A stretch of DNA of 64,000 nt. It comes from CAYLPJ01 sp964385465 (GTDB taxonomy: Bacteria > Planctomycetota > Phycisphaerae > SM23-33). The stretch lies in the NCBI GenBank assembly GCA_964385465.1, contig CAYLPJ010000006.1, positions 1 through 64,000 of the forward strand, given 5' to 3'. The position numbers and the translations under genes are program-made. Below the pieces are notes generated by a model that saw only the letters and a program-made list of their open reading frames with translations, was not told the DNA's origin and searched no databases. How positions within the stretch are numbered: the stretch's first letter is position 1; each line of letters starts with the position of its first letter. Positions 33,777-42,399 of this stretch are shown here, one piece after another.

Positions 33777-36041
33777 ATGAGTGACGCATCTGCATTGGCT
33801 GACATACTGGACGGGCTGGCGGCCAAGGCCGTTGCGGCCGACATCGACAGCCCTGACACCATCGTCGAGCTGGGGGCGGCCGTGGAGGAGTCCATCGACC
33901 CTGACACCCTCCCGTACGCCCTCGGCAAGGCGGTGGAAGCTGTGCTCGAGGCTCTTCAAGCCGCATACGGGGGACGCGTGAGCGAAGGGGATACGCCGTT
34001 GACCGACGCGGTGGCCGGGGTGCTGGCCTTGGTGGCCGCGGGCCTTCGCGAGCCCGACCGATGCCCGCCGGCTACGCTGGCGGCTACGGTTGCGGGGCTG
34101 CGAGAGCTCGTTGGGGATGACGGGGGTGACGGAGACCCCATGGAGTGCGAGCCCGCGCCCTGCGACGAGCAGCACCCGCCGCGTGCCCGCTCCAACGAGA
34201 GCTCGACGTCCGCCGAGGCCGCCGTCTCCGCGGTCCTTCCCGCCGACGCGGACGTCGAGCTTCTGGGAGAGTTCGCGGCCGAGTGCTGTGACCACATTTC
34301 TGCGGCCGAGGCGGCGCTTTTGGAGATGGAGAGCAACCCGGAAGACCCCGACCAGGTGAACATCGTCTTCCGTGCGTTCCACACGGTCAAAGGCACGTCG
34401 GGCTTTCTGGGGTTGGACTGCATACAACGGCTGGCTCATCTGGCGGAGAACCTGCTGGACCGTGCCCGTGAGGGCGAGATTCGAATTGTGGGGGGATATG
34501 CGGACCTTGCGTTGGGGGCGTGCGACGGGCTTCGGACGATGATCGCCGGGGTCGAGGGTGTGGACCCCGGCGGTCCGTTGCCGCTGCCCGACACCTACGC
34601 GGAACTGGTCGAGCGCCTGACGGATCCCGAGGCCGCGGGGGTCGGAGAAGAAGCCGACGCCGAGCCGATGCGCGTGGGGGACATCCTGGTGGGCAAGGGC
34701 CGTGTCGGCCGCGATGTGGTCGAGCAGGCGGCCGCCAGCCAGGGCGGGGAGCGGATCGGCGCGGCTCTGGTTCGGGAAGGCGCCGCCAGCACGTCGGACG
34801 TGGCCGAGGCCCTTCGTACACAGAAGGCCCAGCAGGGCCGCAGCGGAGATGCCTCCGTGCGGGTGAGCACGGAGAGGCTGGACAGCCTGATCGACGCCGT
34901 CGGCGAGCTGGTGATCGCCCAGTCGATGGTCGCCCAGAACGGGGCGGTCACCGACGGGCGGAACCCCCAGCTCAGCCGCAACGTCTCCCATGCGGGCAAG
35001 ATCGTTCGCGAGCTCCAGGACGTCAGCATGTCCCTCCGTATGGTGCCGCTGAAGGCCACATTCAGCAAGATGGCCCGGCTGACGCGCGACCTCGCCCGCA
35101 AGGCCGGCAAGAAGGTCCGGTTCACCACCGAGGGCGAGGAGACGGAGATCGACCGCAACATGGTCGAGGTGCTCGGGGACCCGCTGGTGCACATGATTCG
35201 CAACGCGGTGGATCACGGCATCGAGACGCCGCAGCAGCGTATCGAGGCGGGCAAGGCCCCGGAAGGCACGGTCCGCCTCCGCGCGTACCATTCTGCGGGC
35301 AACGTGGTCATCGAGCTCGTGGACGACGGCAAGGGGCTGGACCGCGAGCGGATCGTCGCCAAGGCGATCGAGCGAGGGCTGATCTCCTCGGGGGAGAACC
35401 TCTCTGACGGGGAGGCCTTCGCCCTGATCTTCCAGGCGGGGTTCTCCACGGCTGCGCAGATCACGGACATTTCCGGCCGCGGGGTCGGCATGGACGTGGT
35501 GAAGACGGGCATCGAGTCACTCCGCGGGCGGGTGGACGTCTCTTCGAATGTCGGCTTGGGCTCGACGTTCACCATCCGGCTTCCCCTTACGATGGCGATC
35601 ACCGACGCGATGCTGGTCCGAGTCGGCGCCGAGCGGTACCTCCTGCCGGTGGTGTCCATCGAACGGAGCTTCCGTCCGGAGTCGGGGCAGCTTTCGACGT
35701 TGGCGGGGCGCGGTGAGATGGTGAATGTCCGGGGGAGCCTGCTTCCGGTCTTCCGGCTGTACAAGCTGTTCGGGGTGCCCGGCGCGGCCACGCGTGCCGG
35801 GGAGGCGCTGCTGATCATCGTCGAGGGCGAGGGCAAACGGTGTGCCCTCATGGTGGACGAGCTTCTTGGCCAGCAGCAGGTCGTGGTCAAGTCGCTGGGG
35901 CGGTCTCTGGGGCAGATCCCCGGCGTTTCGGGCGGCGCGATTCTCGGCGACGGGCGCGTCGGGCTGATCCTCGACGCCGCCGGGGTGGTCGAACTGGGCG
36001 CTCGCGGGCAGGACCCGCTGCCCGGACGGGCGGCGGCCTGA
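33777..36041 (+). CDS. cheA: Chemotaxis histidine kinase CheA with an inserted MshEN-like domain
   Basis: A 754-residue kinase that phosphorylates CheY and CheB. The order is: an unassigned helical N-terminus (1-150); an HPt domain with H202 in FRAFHTVKGTSGFLG; a two-repeat region (298-349) with RVGDILVGKG and RIGAALVREG; a dimerisation domain from about 360; the HATPase (MIRNAVDHGIE, DDGKGLDRE, DISGRGVGMDVV); and a CheW-like domain (about 590-745). A CheY-binding P2 domain is not evident. The two-repeat region looks like the MshEN/GspE-N fold, which in some proteins binds cyclic di-GMP. GAGG precedes the ATG. It is the core of the chemosensory operon. Confidence 0.93.
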   Translation: MSDASALADILDGLAAKAVAADIDSPDTIVELGAAVEESIDPDTLPYALGKAVEAVLEALQAAYGGRVSEGDTPLTDAVAGVLALVAAGLREPDRCPPATLAATVAGLRELVGDDGGDGDPMECEPAPCDEQHPPRARSNESSTSAEAAVSAVLPADADVELLGEFAAECCDHISAAEAALLEMESNPEDPDQVNIVFRAFHTVKGTSGFLGLDCIQRLAHLAENLLDRAREGEIRIVGGYADLALGACDGLRTMIAGVEGVDPGGPLPLPDTYAELVERLTDPEAAGVGEEADAEPMRVGDILVGKGRVGRDVVEQAAASQGGERIGAALVREGAASTSDVAEALRTQKAQQGRSGDASVRVSTERLDSLIDAVGELVIAQSMVAQNGAVTDGRNPQLSRNVSHAGKIVRELQDVSMSLRMVPLKATFSKMARLTRDLARKAGKKVRFTTEGEETEIDRNMVEVLGDPLVHMIRNAVDHGIETPQQRIEAGKAPEGTVRLRAYHSAGNVVIELVDDGKGLDRERIVAKAIERGLISSGENLSDGEAFALIFQAGFSTAAQITDISGRGVGMDVVKTGIESLRGRVDVSSNVGLGSTFTIRLPLTMAITDAMLVRVGAERYLLPVVSIERSFRPESGQLSTLAGRGEMVNVRGSLLPVFRLYKLFGVPGAATRAGEALLIIVEGEGKRCALMVDELLGQQQVVVKSLGRSLGQIPGVSGGAILGDGRVGLILDAAGVVELGARGQDPLPGRAAA

Positions 36042-36108
36042 GCCGGGGGACAACGGACATCGCGTGCGGACCGATTGCACGGAACGACAGAACGAAAGGG
36101 AACCACAG

Positions 36109-36723
36109 ATGGCGAAACAGGAATCCACAGAAACGACGGAAGCCCAAAGCCAGAAGGCGGGGAAGTATCTCACGTTCGGCCTCGCCGACGAGGAGTACGG
36201 GCTGGAGATCCTCAAGGTGCGGGAGATCATCCAGATGATGGAGATCACCGCCGTGCCGCGCACGCCCGCGTGCGTCAAGGGCGTGATCAACCTGCGGGGG
36301 AAGGTCATCCCCGTGGTGGACCTGCGGCTGAAGATGGGCATGCCCGAGGCCGAACGAACCGACCAGACGTGCATCATCGTGGTGGACATCGGGGAGGTGG
36401 AGACGGGGATCATCGTCGACCAGGTCTCCGAGGTGCTGGACATCGCCGGCGAGGACATCGAAGACGCGCCGTCCTTTGGCGAGTCGGTGAGCACCGATTT
36501 CATCCTGGGCATGGGCAAGGCGGATGAGAAGGTCACGATCCTGCTGGACATCGGCAAGCTGCTCAAGAGCGGCGAGCTGGCTGGTGTCGCCGGTCAGGGC
36601 GTCGCCGGCATGCCCGCCGACGACACCCCCCGGCAGGCGGACGCGCCGCCGGCGCCGCCGGCCGACACCCGGGCGGACGCCGCGGACGAGCCGGAGCCCG
36701 AACTCGCCGCCGCCGAGGCCTGA
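36109..36723 (+). CDS. cheW: Chemotaxis coupling protein CheW
   Basis: CheW links CheA to receptors in cytoplasmic arrays. The 204-residue protein has the SH3-like double barrel (about residues 20-160) starting YLTFGLADEEYGLEILKVRE, with the conserved PACVKGVINLRGKVIPVVDLR strand pair, here given as landmarks VINLRGKV and PVVDLR. The C-terminal 35-40 residues are a Pro/Ala/acidic tail that normal CheW lacks (usual length about 160). AAAGG precedes the ATG at 36109. It follows cheA and precedes the short CheR-like gene. Confidence 0.95.
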   Translation: MAKQESTETTEAQSQKAGKYLTFGLADEEYGLEILKVREIIQMMEITAVPRTPACVKGVINLRGKVIPVVDLRLKMGMPEAERTDQTCIIVVDIGEVETGIIVDQVSEVLDIAGEDIEDAPSFGESVSTDFILGMGKADEKVTILLDIGKLLKSGELAGVAGQGVAGMPADDTPRQADAPPAPPADTRADAADEPEPELAAAEA

Positions 36724-36743
36724 GGGCCGGAGGGAGACTACCG

Positions 36744-37376
36744 ATGGCGTTCACGTACTTCTTCCGAGACCGCCGGGCGCTGGAGCTCGTGGCCGAGCAC
36801 GTCGTCCCGGCGCTGCGGGGGCAGCGGTACATCCCGGTCTGGGATGCCGGATGCGCCCACGGTCCGGAACCGTACTCGCTGGCCATCATGCTCCGGGAAC
36901 ACATGACCCGCTTCCTGTTCCGCAACGTGCGCATCTACTGCACCGACCTGGACACCTGCGGGCTGTTCGCCCCGAGCATCCGCGGGGGGCGATTCCCCGA
37001 GGCCGAGCTTCGCCGGGTTCCGGCGGACCTGAAGGCGCGGTACTTCCGCCCCTGCGGCCGGGAGGGCTTCCTCGAAGTTGTCGACGAGGTGCGGTCGCGG
37101 ATCGCCTTCGCCCGCCACGACCTTCGAAGCCGTACGCCCATCCGCGGGGGACTGTCGCTGATCGTCTGCAAGAACGTACTGCTGCACCTGTCGGCCGAGG
37201 ACCGGCTGGCGGCGTTCCGGATGTTCCGGGACGCGCTTCGGGAGGACGGCTTCCTGCTCGTCGAGCGGACCCAGCCCATGCCTCCCGAATGCGAAGAACT
37301 CTTTGAACGTGTAACTGGGGACGGACAGCTCTTCCGCACGGCCGCACGCTGTTCGTCGTTGCGAGCCGCGGCATAG
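36744..37376 (+). CDS. Short CheR-like methyltransferase without the N-terminal domain
   Basis: A 210-residue protein that resembles only the SAM-dependent catalytic half of CheR. It begins almost at the FFRD motif (YFFRDRRALE) that in CheR follows the N-terminal helical domain, and has the SAM-binding VWDAGCAHGPEPYSLAIML-type loop (landmark AGCAHGPEPYS), YCTDLD, and VCKNVLLHLS. The helical N-terminal domain, which helps bind the receptor, is missing. It could be an inactive or differently targeted methyltransferase, or act with the full-length CheR encoded after the receptor. GGAGGGAG precedes the ATG, so this is a real start and not a broken gene. The last 20 residues are non-conserved. Confidence 0.8.
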   Translation: MAFTYFFRDRRALELVAEHVVPALRGQRYIPVWDAGCAHGPEPYSLAIMLREHMTRFLFRNVRIYCTDLDTCGLFAPSIRGGRFPEAELRRVPADLKARYFRPCGREGFLEVVDEVRSRIAFARHDLRSRTPIRGGLSLIVCKNVLLHLSAEDRLAAFRMFRDALREDGFLLVERTQPMPPECEELFERVTGDGQLFRTAARCSSLRAAA

Positions 37377-37413
37377 GAACTGCGTAGAGCACCATTCTAG
37401 AGGAGAACGGACC

Positions 37414-40032
37414 ATGGCACAGAACGCAGCCACAAGGAGTCCCCGCTCCGAACAACAGGGGAACTCGAGCAAGATGAACCTGGAGAACGTGATGGGGGCC
37501 GTCGCGACCACAATGTTTGTGGTGGACGACGACCTCAAGGTGACGCACGTCAGCGACGAAACGCTGAAGGTCCTGGGGTATTCCCGCGACGAGGTCGTGG
37601 GCAAGATGACCTGCGGCGAGATGTGCAAGACGCCGCTGTGCGGGACGGGCAACTGCACCATACGAAACTGCATGCGGACCGGGGAGCAGATCATCGGGGA
37701 AACCGTCGCGACGACCCGCGACGGGCGCGAGGTCCCCATCGCCGCCTGCTGCAGCGCCGTCTTCGATGACGACGGCACGCCGATCGGGGGCATGGAGGTG
37801 ATCTTCGATCAGACGGGGCAGAAGACCGCCCTGAAGGGCGTGGCCGATCTCATCGAAGCCGCCAAGGCCGGCAAGCTCGATGAGCGGGTCGACCCCGACG
37901 AGGCGGAGGGGGACTTCAGGAAGCTCTTCGAGGGCGTCAACGAACTGCTGGATGCCGTGATCGGCCCGCTGAACGTCGCGGCCGAGTACGTCGACCGCAT
38001 CTCCAAGGGCGACGTCCCCGAGAAGATCACCGACGAGTACAACGGGGACTTCAACGAGATCAAGAACAACCTGAACCGGTGCATCGACGCCGTCAGCGCG
38101 CTGATCGCCGACGCGAACACGCTGGCCGAGGCCGCGGTGGCCGGTCAACTCGATACGCGGGCGGACGCGTCGCAGCACCAAGGCGACTACCGCAAGATCG
38201 TCGAGGGCGTCAACAACACGCTGGACGCCGTAATCGGCCCGCTGAACGTCGCGGCCGAGTACATCGAGCGAATCTCGAACGGGGACATCCCCGAGAAGAT
38301 CACCGACGAGTACAACGGGGACTTCAACGAGATCAAGAACAACCTGAACCGGTGCATCGACGCCGTCAGCGCGCTGATCGCCGACGCGAACACGCTGGCC
38401 GAGGCCGCGGTGGCCGGTCAACTCGATACGCGGGCGGACGCGTCGCAGCACCAAGGCGACTACCGCAAGATCGTCGAGGGCGTCAACAACACGCTGGACG
38501 CCGTAATCGGCCCGCTGAACGTCGCGGCCGAGTACATCGATCGAATCTCCAGCGGGGACATTCCCGACGAGATCACCGACGAGTACAACGGTGATTTCAA
38601 CGAGGTCAAGAACAACCTCAACCTGCTGATCCGCAACGTCAATGCCGTCCTGGGTGACGTGGGTGGCCTGATCCAGGACATCTCCGACGGGAAGCTGGAC
38701 AGCCGGGGAGACGCCGAGAAGTACCAGGGCGACTGGTCCAAGCTCGTCGGGCGTGTCAACGCCTTGACCGAAGCCTTCGTCGCGCCGCTGAACGTGACGG
38801 CAGAGTACGTGGACCGCATCTCAAGCGGGGACATCCCCGAGAAGATCACCGACGAGTACAAGGGCGACTTCAACGAGATCAAGAACAACCTGAACCAGTG
38901 CATCGACGCGCTGAACGGGCTGATCGTCGAGGACGGCGGGCAGGCCCTCCAGGCCGCCGCGGACAAGGACATGACCAGCCGCGTTGAGCGGGAGTATCAG
39001 GGCAAGTTCGGCCTGATGAAACGGAACATCAACGCCGTGCTGGAGACGCTGGACAAGGCCCTCAGCCAGGTCGCCGCCGGGGCGGACCAGGTCGCCAGCG
39101 CGAGCGGGCAGATCTCCTCGGGCAGCCAGACGCTGGCCCAGGGCGCCTCGGAGCAGGCCTCGAGCCTGGAAGAGGTGACCTCGAGCATGGAGGAGATGGC
39201 CTCGCAGACCAAGCAGAACGCCGCGAACGCCGAGGAAGGGAACACGTTGGCCAACGCGGCCCGCGGCAGCGCCGAGAAGGGCAACGCCGCCATGGAGCGG
39301 ATGTCCGGCGCGCTGGACGAGATCAAGAAGTCCTCGGACGAGACGGCCAAGATCGTCAAGACGATCGACGAGATCGCCTTCCAGACGAACATGTTGGCGC
39401 TGAATGCCGCCGTCGAGGCCGCCCGGGCCGGCGAGGCGGGCAAGGGTTTCGCCGTCGTCGCCGAGGAGGTCCGCAACCTCGCCCAACGGTCGGCCGAGGC
39501 CGCCAAGAACACCTCGACCATGATCGAGGGGGCGGTCAAGAACGCCGACAACGGCGTGACCATCGGCAAGGAGGTCGACGACATCCTTACCGAGATCGTC
39601 GAGGGCAACCGCAAGCTCAACGACCTCATCGCCGAGATCGCCGCCGCCAGCAAGGAGCAGACCCAGGGCATCGAGCAGGTCAACACCGCCCTCGGGCAGA
39701 TGGACCAGGTGACGCAGTCCTCGGCCGCGAACGCCGAGGAGTCCGCCAGTGCGGCCGAGCAGCTCAACGCCCAGGCCGACGAACTGCGGCAGATGACGGG
39801 GCAGTTCAGGCTCAGTCAGGTCGGCTCCGGCGGTCTGGCTCGCCAGGGCGCATCGGCGGGGCCTGGCGCGAGCACGGGCTCGGCCTCCACGCCGGAGCAG
39901 CGTATGCCCGGCGGCGTGGCCAACCCGCGGCGGACGAGCGCCGCCGGCCGGGGAGCAAGCACGTCGCAGAGCCCCATCCCGCTGGATGAGGACGAGACGG
40001 CCGACGACGACGCCTCCCTGGCGACCTTCTGA
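37414..40032 (+). CDS. Soluble methyl-accepting chemotaxis protein with Cys-rich PAS and HAMP repeats
   Basis: An 872-residue receptor without any transmembrane segment. Residues about 25-130 form a PAS domain with five closely spaced cysteines (C67, C71, C76, C81, C86), a pattern that suggests an iron-sulfur or other metal/redox site. Residues about 135-540 are serial HAMP-like units, each marked by GPLNVAAEY and KNNLNRCIDA, two of them encoded by a perfect DNA repeat. The C-terminal methyl-accepting signalling domain contains NMLALNAAVEAARAGEAGKG and EVRNLAQRSAEAAK, the CheA/CheW contact tip. GAGGAG precedes the ATG. It is the only receptor in the cluster and probably reports a cytoplasmic redox or metal state. 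Confidence 0.92.
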   Translation: MAQNAATRSPRSEQQGNSSKMNLENVMGAVATTMFVVDDDLKVTHVSDETLKVLGYSRDEVVGKMTCGEMCKTPLCGTGNCTIRNCMRTGEQIIGETVATTRDGREVPIAACCSAVFDDDGTPIGGMEVIFDQTGQKTALKGVADLIEAAKAGKLDERVDPDEAEGDFRKLFEGVNELLDAVIGPLNVAAEYVDRISKGDVPEKITDEYNGDFNEIKNNLNRCIDAVSALIADANTLAEAAVAGQLDTRADASQHQGDYRKIVEGVNNTLDAVIGPLNVAAEYIERISNGDIPEKITDEYNGDFNEIKNNLNRCIDAVSALIADANTLAEAAVAGQLDTRADASQHQGDYRKIVEGVNNTLDAVIGPLNVAAEYIDRISSGDIPDEITDEYNGDFNEVKNNLNLLIRNVNAVLGDVGGLIQDISDGKLDSRGDAEKYQGDWSKLVGRVNALTEAFVAPLNVTAEYVDRISSGDIPEKITDEYKGDFNEIKNNLNQCIDALNGLIVEDGGQALQAAADKDMTSRVEREYQGKFGLMKRNINAVLETLDKALSQVAAGADQVASASGQISSGSQTLAQGASEQASSLEEVTSSMEEMASQTKQNAANAEEGNTLANAARGSAEKGNAAMERMSGALDEIKKSSDETAKIVKTIDEIAFQTNMLALNAAVEAARAGEAGKGFAVVAEEVRNLAQRSAEAAKNTSTMIEGAVKNADNGVTIGKEVDDILTEIVEGNRKLNDLIAEIAAASKEQTQGIEQVNTALGQMDQVTQSSAANAEESASAAEQLNAQADELRQMTGQFRLSQVGSGGLARQGASAGPGASTGSASTPEQRMPGGVANPRRTSAAGRGASTSQSPIPLDEDETADDDASLATF
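38015..38540 (+). repeat. Perfect 253-bp tandem repeat (period 273 bp) inside the receptor gene
   Basis: Bases 38015-38267 and 38288-38540 are identical, including all third codon positions, with a period of 273 bases (91 codons). The units on either side are related but diverged. This indicates a recent in-frame duplication or gene conversion of HAMP units. Confidence 0.95.
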
Positions 40033-40144
40033 TCGTACCCGATCCGTGTGGTGGGGGAGGCGGCCGGTTGCGGTCGCCTCCCTCGCCCACCCATTTTGGT
40101 CTGCGGGCCGGCATGGGCCCTATGTGTTGAGAGGACGTACGACA

Positions 40145-41005
40145 ATGCCCATCGCCCTTGCGGGACCGATCGAACTGACCGACACCCAGTTCGACCAGAT
40201 CCGGGACATGGTCAGGCAGCAGTGCGGGATTCACCTTCACGACGGCAAGAAGCAGCTCGTCAAGGGCCGTCTCGCCAAACGCCTTCGCGAGCTGCACCTG
40301 GAGAGCTTCCGGCAGTACATCGAGCACCTCGGTCGAGACGGCACCGGCGGCGAACTCGTCGCCATGCTCGACGCGATCTCCACGAACCAGACGTCCTTCT
40401 TCCGTGAAGCCCCGCATTTCGACATGCTTCGCGACGCCGTCCTGCCCCGGCTTGCCGCCGGGAGCTCCCGGCGGATGCGGGTCTGGTCGGCCGGCTGCTC
40501 CTCGGGAGAGGAACCCTACTCCATCGCCATCACCCTCCGCGAAGCCCTCGAGGACGCGAGCTCATGGGACATTCGCATCCTGGCTACCGACATCTCCACC
40601 CGCGTGCTCGCGACGGCGCGGCGCGGAGAATATGGGGCCGACCGCCTCTCATCCGTGCCGCCGATCTGGCGCAGCCGCTGGTTCGGGTGCACTGGCTCTC
40701 GGTCGCGTCGTATGTACCGCGTTCGGGAGGACCTCCGGGGGATGGTCACCTTCGCCCGGCTGAACCTCATGGGGCCCTGGCCGATGTCCGGGCCGTTCGA
40801 CGTGATCTTCTGCCGCAACGTGATGATCTACTTCGACCGGCCCACGAGGGAGCGGCTTGTCCGGCGCTTCTCGGACCTGCTGGCGCCCGGGGGGACCTTC
40901 TTCGTGGGCCACTCCGAGAGCCTCACCGGCATTGACCACGGTTTGCGATACGTTCAGCCGACGGTCTACAGACGGCCTTGCGGCGTGGAGGATTCCAACC
41001 CGTGA
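40145..41005 (+). CDS. cheR: Chemotaxis methyltransferase CheR
   Basis: CheR methylates receptor glutamates using S-adenosylmethionine. The 286-residue protein has the N-terminal helical domain (LTDTQFDQIRDMVRQQCGIHL, landmark only FDQIRDMV; KGRLAKRLREL) and the catalytic domain with TNQTSFFRE, WSAGCSSGEEPYSIAI, LATDIS and CRNVMIYFD, all canonical. The ATG at 40145 starts right at the family N-terminus and has GAGAGGA upstream. The stop overlaps the GTG start of cheD (GTGA), so both are translated together. Compared with the short CheR-like protein at 36744 this is the complete enzyme. Confidence 0.95.
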   Translation: MPIALAGPIELTDTQFDQIRDMVRQQCGIHLHDGKKQLVKGRLAKRLRELHLESFRQYIEHLGRDGTGGELVAMLDAISTNQTSFFREAPHFDMLRDAVLPRLAAGSSRRMRVWSAGCSSGEEPYSIAITLREALEDASSWDIRILATDISTRVLATARRGEYGADRLSSVPPIWRSRWFGCTGSRSRRMYRVREDLRGMVTFARLNLMGPWPMSGPFDVIFCRNVMIYFDRPTRERLVRRFSDLLAPGGTFFVGHSESLTGIDHGLRYVQPTVYRRPCGVEDSNP

Positions 41006-41481
41006 AGCACATTGTGGGCGTCGCCGACATGAAGATATCCGATCAGACGGGAGACGTGATCGTGACGCACGCGCTGGGCAGTTGCCTGGGGATCGTAGCG
41101 CACGACCCCGTCGCGAGCGTCGGCGGTCTGCTGCACGTGATGATGCCCGAGGGGCGCATGAACCCCGCCAAGGCTCAGGCCAATCCGTACATGTTCGTCG
41201 ACAGCGGCGTGCCGGCCTTCTTCCGGGAACTGTATCGCGCCGGCGGACTCAAGAAGCGTTTGGCCGTCAAGGTCGCCGGCGGGGCGAACGTCAACAACAT
41301 CGGCAACGACCGGTTCCGGATCGGAAAACGGAACTACATCATTCTCAAGAAATTACTGTGGAAGAACAGCGTGCTGATCGATGCTGAAGATACGGGAGGC
41401 ACGACGGCGCGGACGCTGTATCTCGAAGTCGGATCGGGTCGCACCTGGCTGTGCGCCGGCGGCGTCGAGAAGGAACTGTAG
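41002..41481 (+). CDS. cheD: Chemoreceptor glutamine deamidase CheD
   Basis: CheD deamidates receptor glutamines and in some species stimulates CheC/CheX phosphatases. The 159-residue protein has the catalytic cysteine C28 in LGSCLGIV, histidine H45 in LLHVMMP, and T22 nearby, matching the Thermotoga triad spacing. The start is GTG at 41002, overlapping the cheR stop by four bases, with GGAGG upstream. It is followed by cheY and cheX, an arrangement that fits the known CheD-phosphatase interaction. The length is normal for the family. Confidence 0.93.
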   Translation: MKHIVGVADMKISDQTGDVIVTHALGSCLGIVAHDPVASVGGLLHVMMPEGRMNPAKAQANPYMFVDSGVPAFFRELYRAGGLKKRLAVKVAGGANVNNIGNDRFRIGKRNYIILKKLLWKNSVLIDAEDTGGTTARTLYLEVGSGRTWLCAGGVEKEL

Positions 41482-41508
41482 AGCCTCAGCCGGGCGGGAG
41501 TCGGTGAG

Positions 41509-41904
41509 ATGCCTTTGAACGTTCTGATTGTGGATGACAGCGCGGTCATGCGGAGCATGGTCGGCAAGACGCTTCGGGCGGCCGGGCTGCCCATCGGCGA
41601 GGCCTTCGAGGCCGCCGACGGCCAGCAGGGCCTGGAGGTCCTCGATACCGAATGGGTGGACGTGGTCTTCGTGGACATCAACATGCCCGTGATGGGCGGC
41701 GTGGAGATGCTCGAGAAGCTCCGCATGCACCCTACATGGGCGGACCTGCCGGTGGTGGTCATCTCGACCGAGGGCAGCAGCGCACGCATCGCGACCATAC
41801 GGGCCCTGAAGGCCGAGTTCGTCCACAAGCCTTTCTCGCCCGAAACCGTTCGCGACGTCGTGACCAACCTGACGGGGATCCCCCATGAACAGAAAACTGG
41901 ATAG
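41509..41904 (+). CDS. cheY: CheY-like response regulator (second copy)
   Basis: A 131-residue single-domain receiver with VLIVDDSAVMR, phospho-acceptor D56 in VVFVDINMPVMGG, the ST pair in VVISTEGS and a lysine in FVHKPFSPE. It is slightly shorter than the first CheY of the cluster and differs enough that the two are not a recent duplicate. Its 3' end overlaps the next CheX-like gene by 20 bases. It may control a different output or drain phosphate from CheA. Confidence 0.92.
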   Translation: MPLNVLIVDDSAVMRSMVGKTLRAAGLPIGEAFEAADGQQGLEVLDTEWVDVVFVDINMPVMGGVEMLEKLRMHPTWADLPVVVISTEGSSARIATIRALKAEFVHKPFSPETVRDVVTNLTGIPHEQKTG

Positions 41905-42367
41905 CACGCTGGCCGCGGTGGCCGAGGACGTGCTGGAGTCGCTGGCCTTCATGCTGCCGGCGTTCGAGGAGCGCAGACCGACGCCGGCCGAGCTGGCGGA
42001 CAGAACGGCCGCGGCCATCGCCTTCGGCGGCGCCTGCGACGGCGTCCTGGCTGTGGAGATATCCAACGTCCTGCTCCCGGCCATGACGTGCAACATGCTC
42101 GGGCTGGACGCCTGCGAGCCACCGGATCCCGCGATTCAGCGGGACGCCCTCGCCGAATTGCTCAACGTGATCTGCGGCAACCTGCTGCCCGAGATCGCCG
42201 GGGAGCGGGCCGTCTTCGACGTCGGCACGGCCGGGGCGGTCGCGGACGCGCGCGGGGCCGGGAAGGGACGTCCCCTCCTGGCCTCGGCGAGGCTGCATCT
42301 CGAGGGCGGATGGGCCGACCTGGCCCTGTTCGCGCCCGCGGGCCTGGCCGCTGCCCCGGCCCCCTAG
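41885..42367 (+). CDS. cheX: CheX/CheC-like protein (second copy)
   Basis: A 160-residue CheX/CheC-fold protein. The candidate phosphatase pair is E91-x-x-N94 in AELLNVICGNLLPEI, at the same relative place as in the first CheX. The N-terminal helix (LDSTLAAVAEDVLESLAF) matches the family. It overlaps the second cheY by 20 bases, a strong sign of coupled translation and of action on that CheY. The C-terminal 30 residues are Ala/Pro-rich. Sequence identity to the first CheX is low, so this looks like an old divergence or separate recruitment. Confidence 0.7.
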   Translation: MNRKLDSTLAAVAEDVLESLAFMLPAFEERRPTPAELADRTAAAIAFGGACDGVLAVEISNVLLPAMTCNMLGLDACEPPDPAIQRDALAELLNVICGNLLPEIAGERAVFDVGTAGAVADARGAGKGRPLLASARLHLEGGWADLALFAPAGLAAAPAP

Positions 42368-42399
42368 CCCCACCTCATGCGCAAAGGAATGCACGGTTC

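Noticed and set aside
38015..38540. CRISPR-like or transposon repeat
   Set aside because: The repeat is in frame inside a coding sequence, 91 codons long, and encodes HAMP units; it has no spacer or inverted ends.
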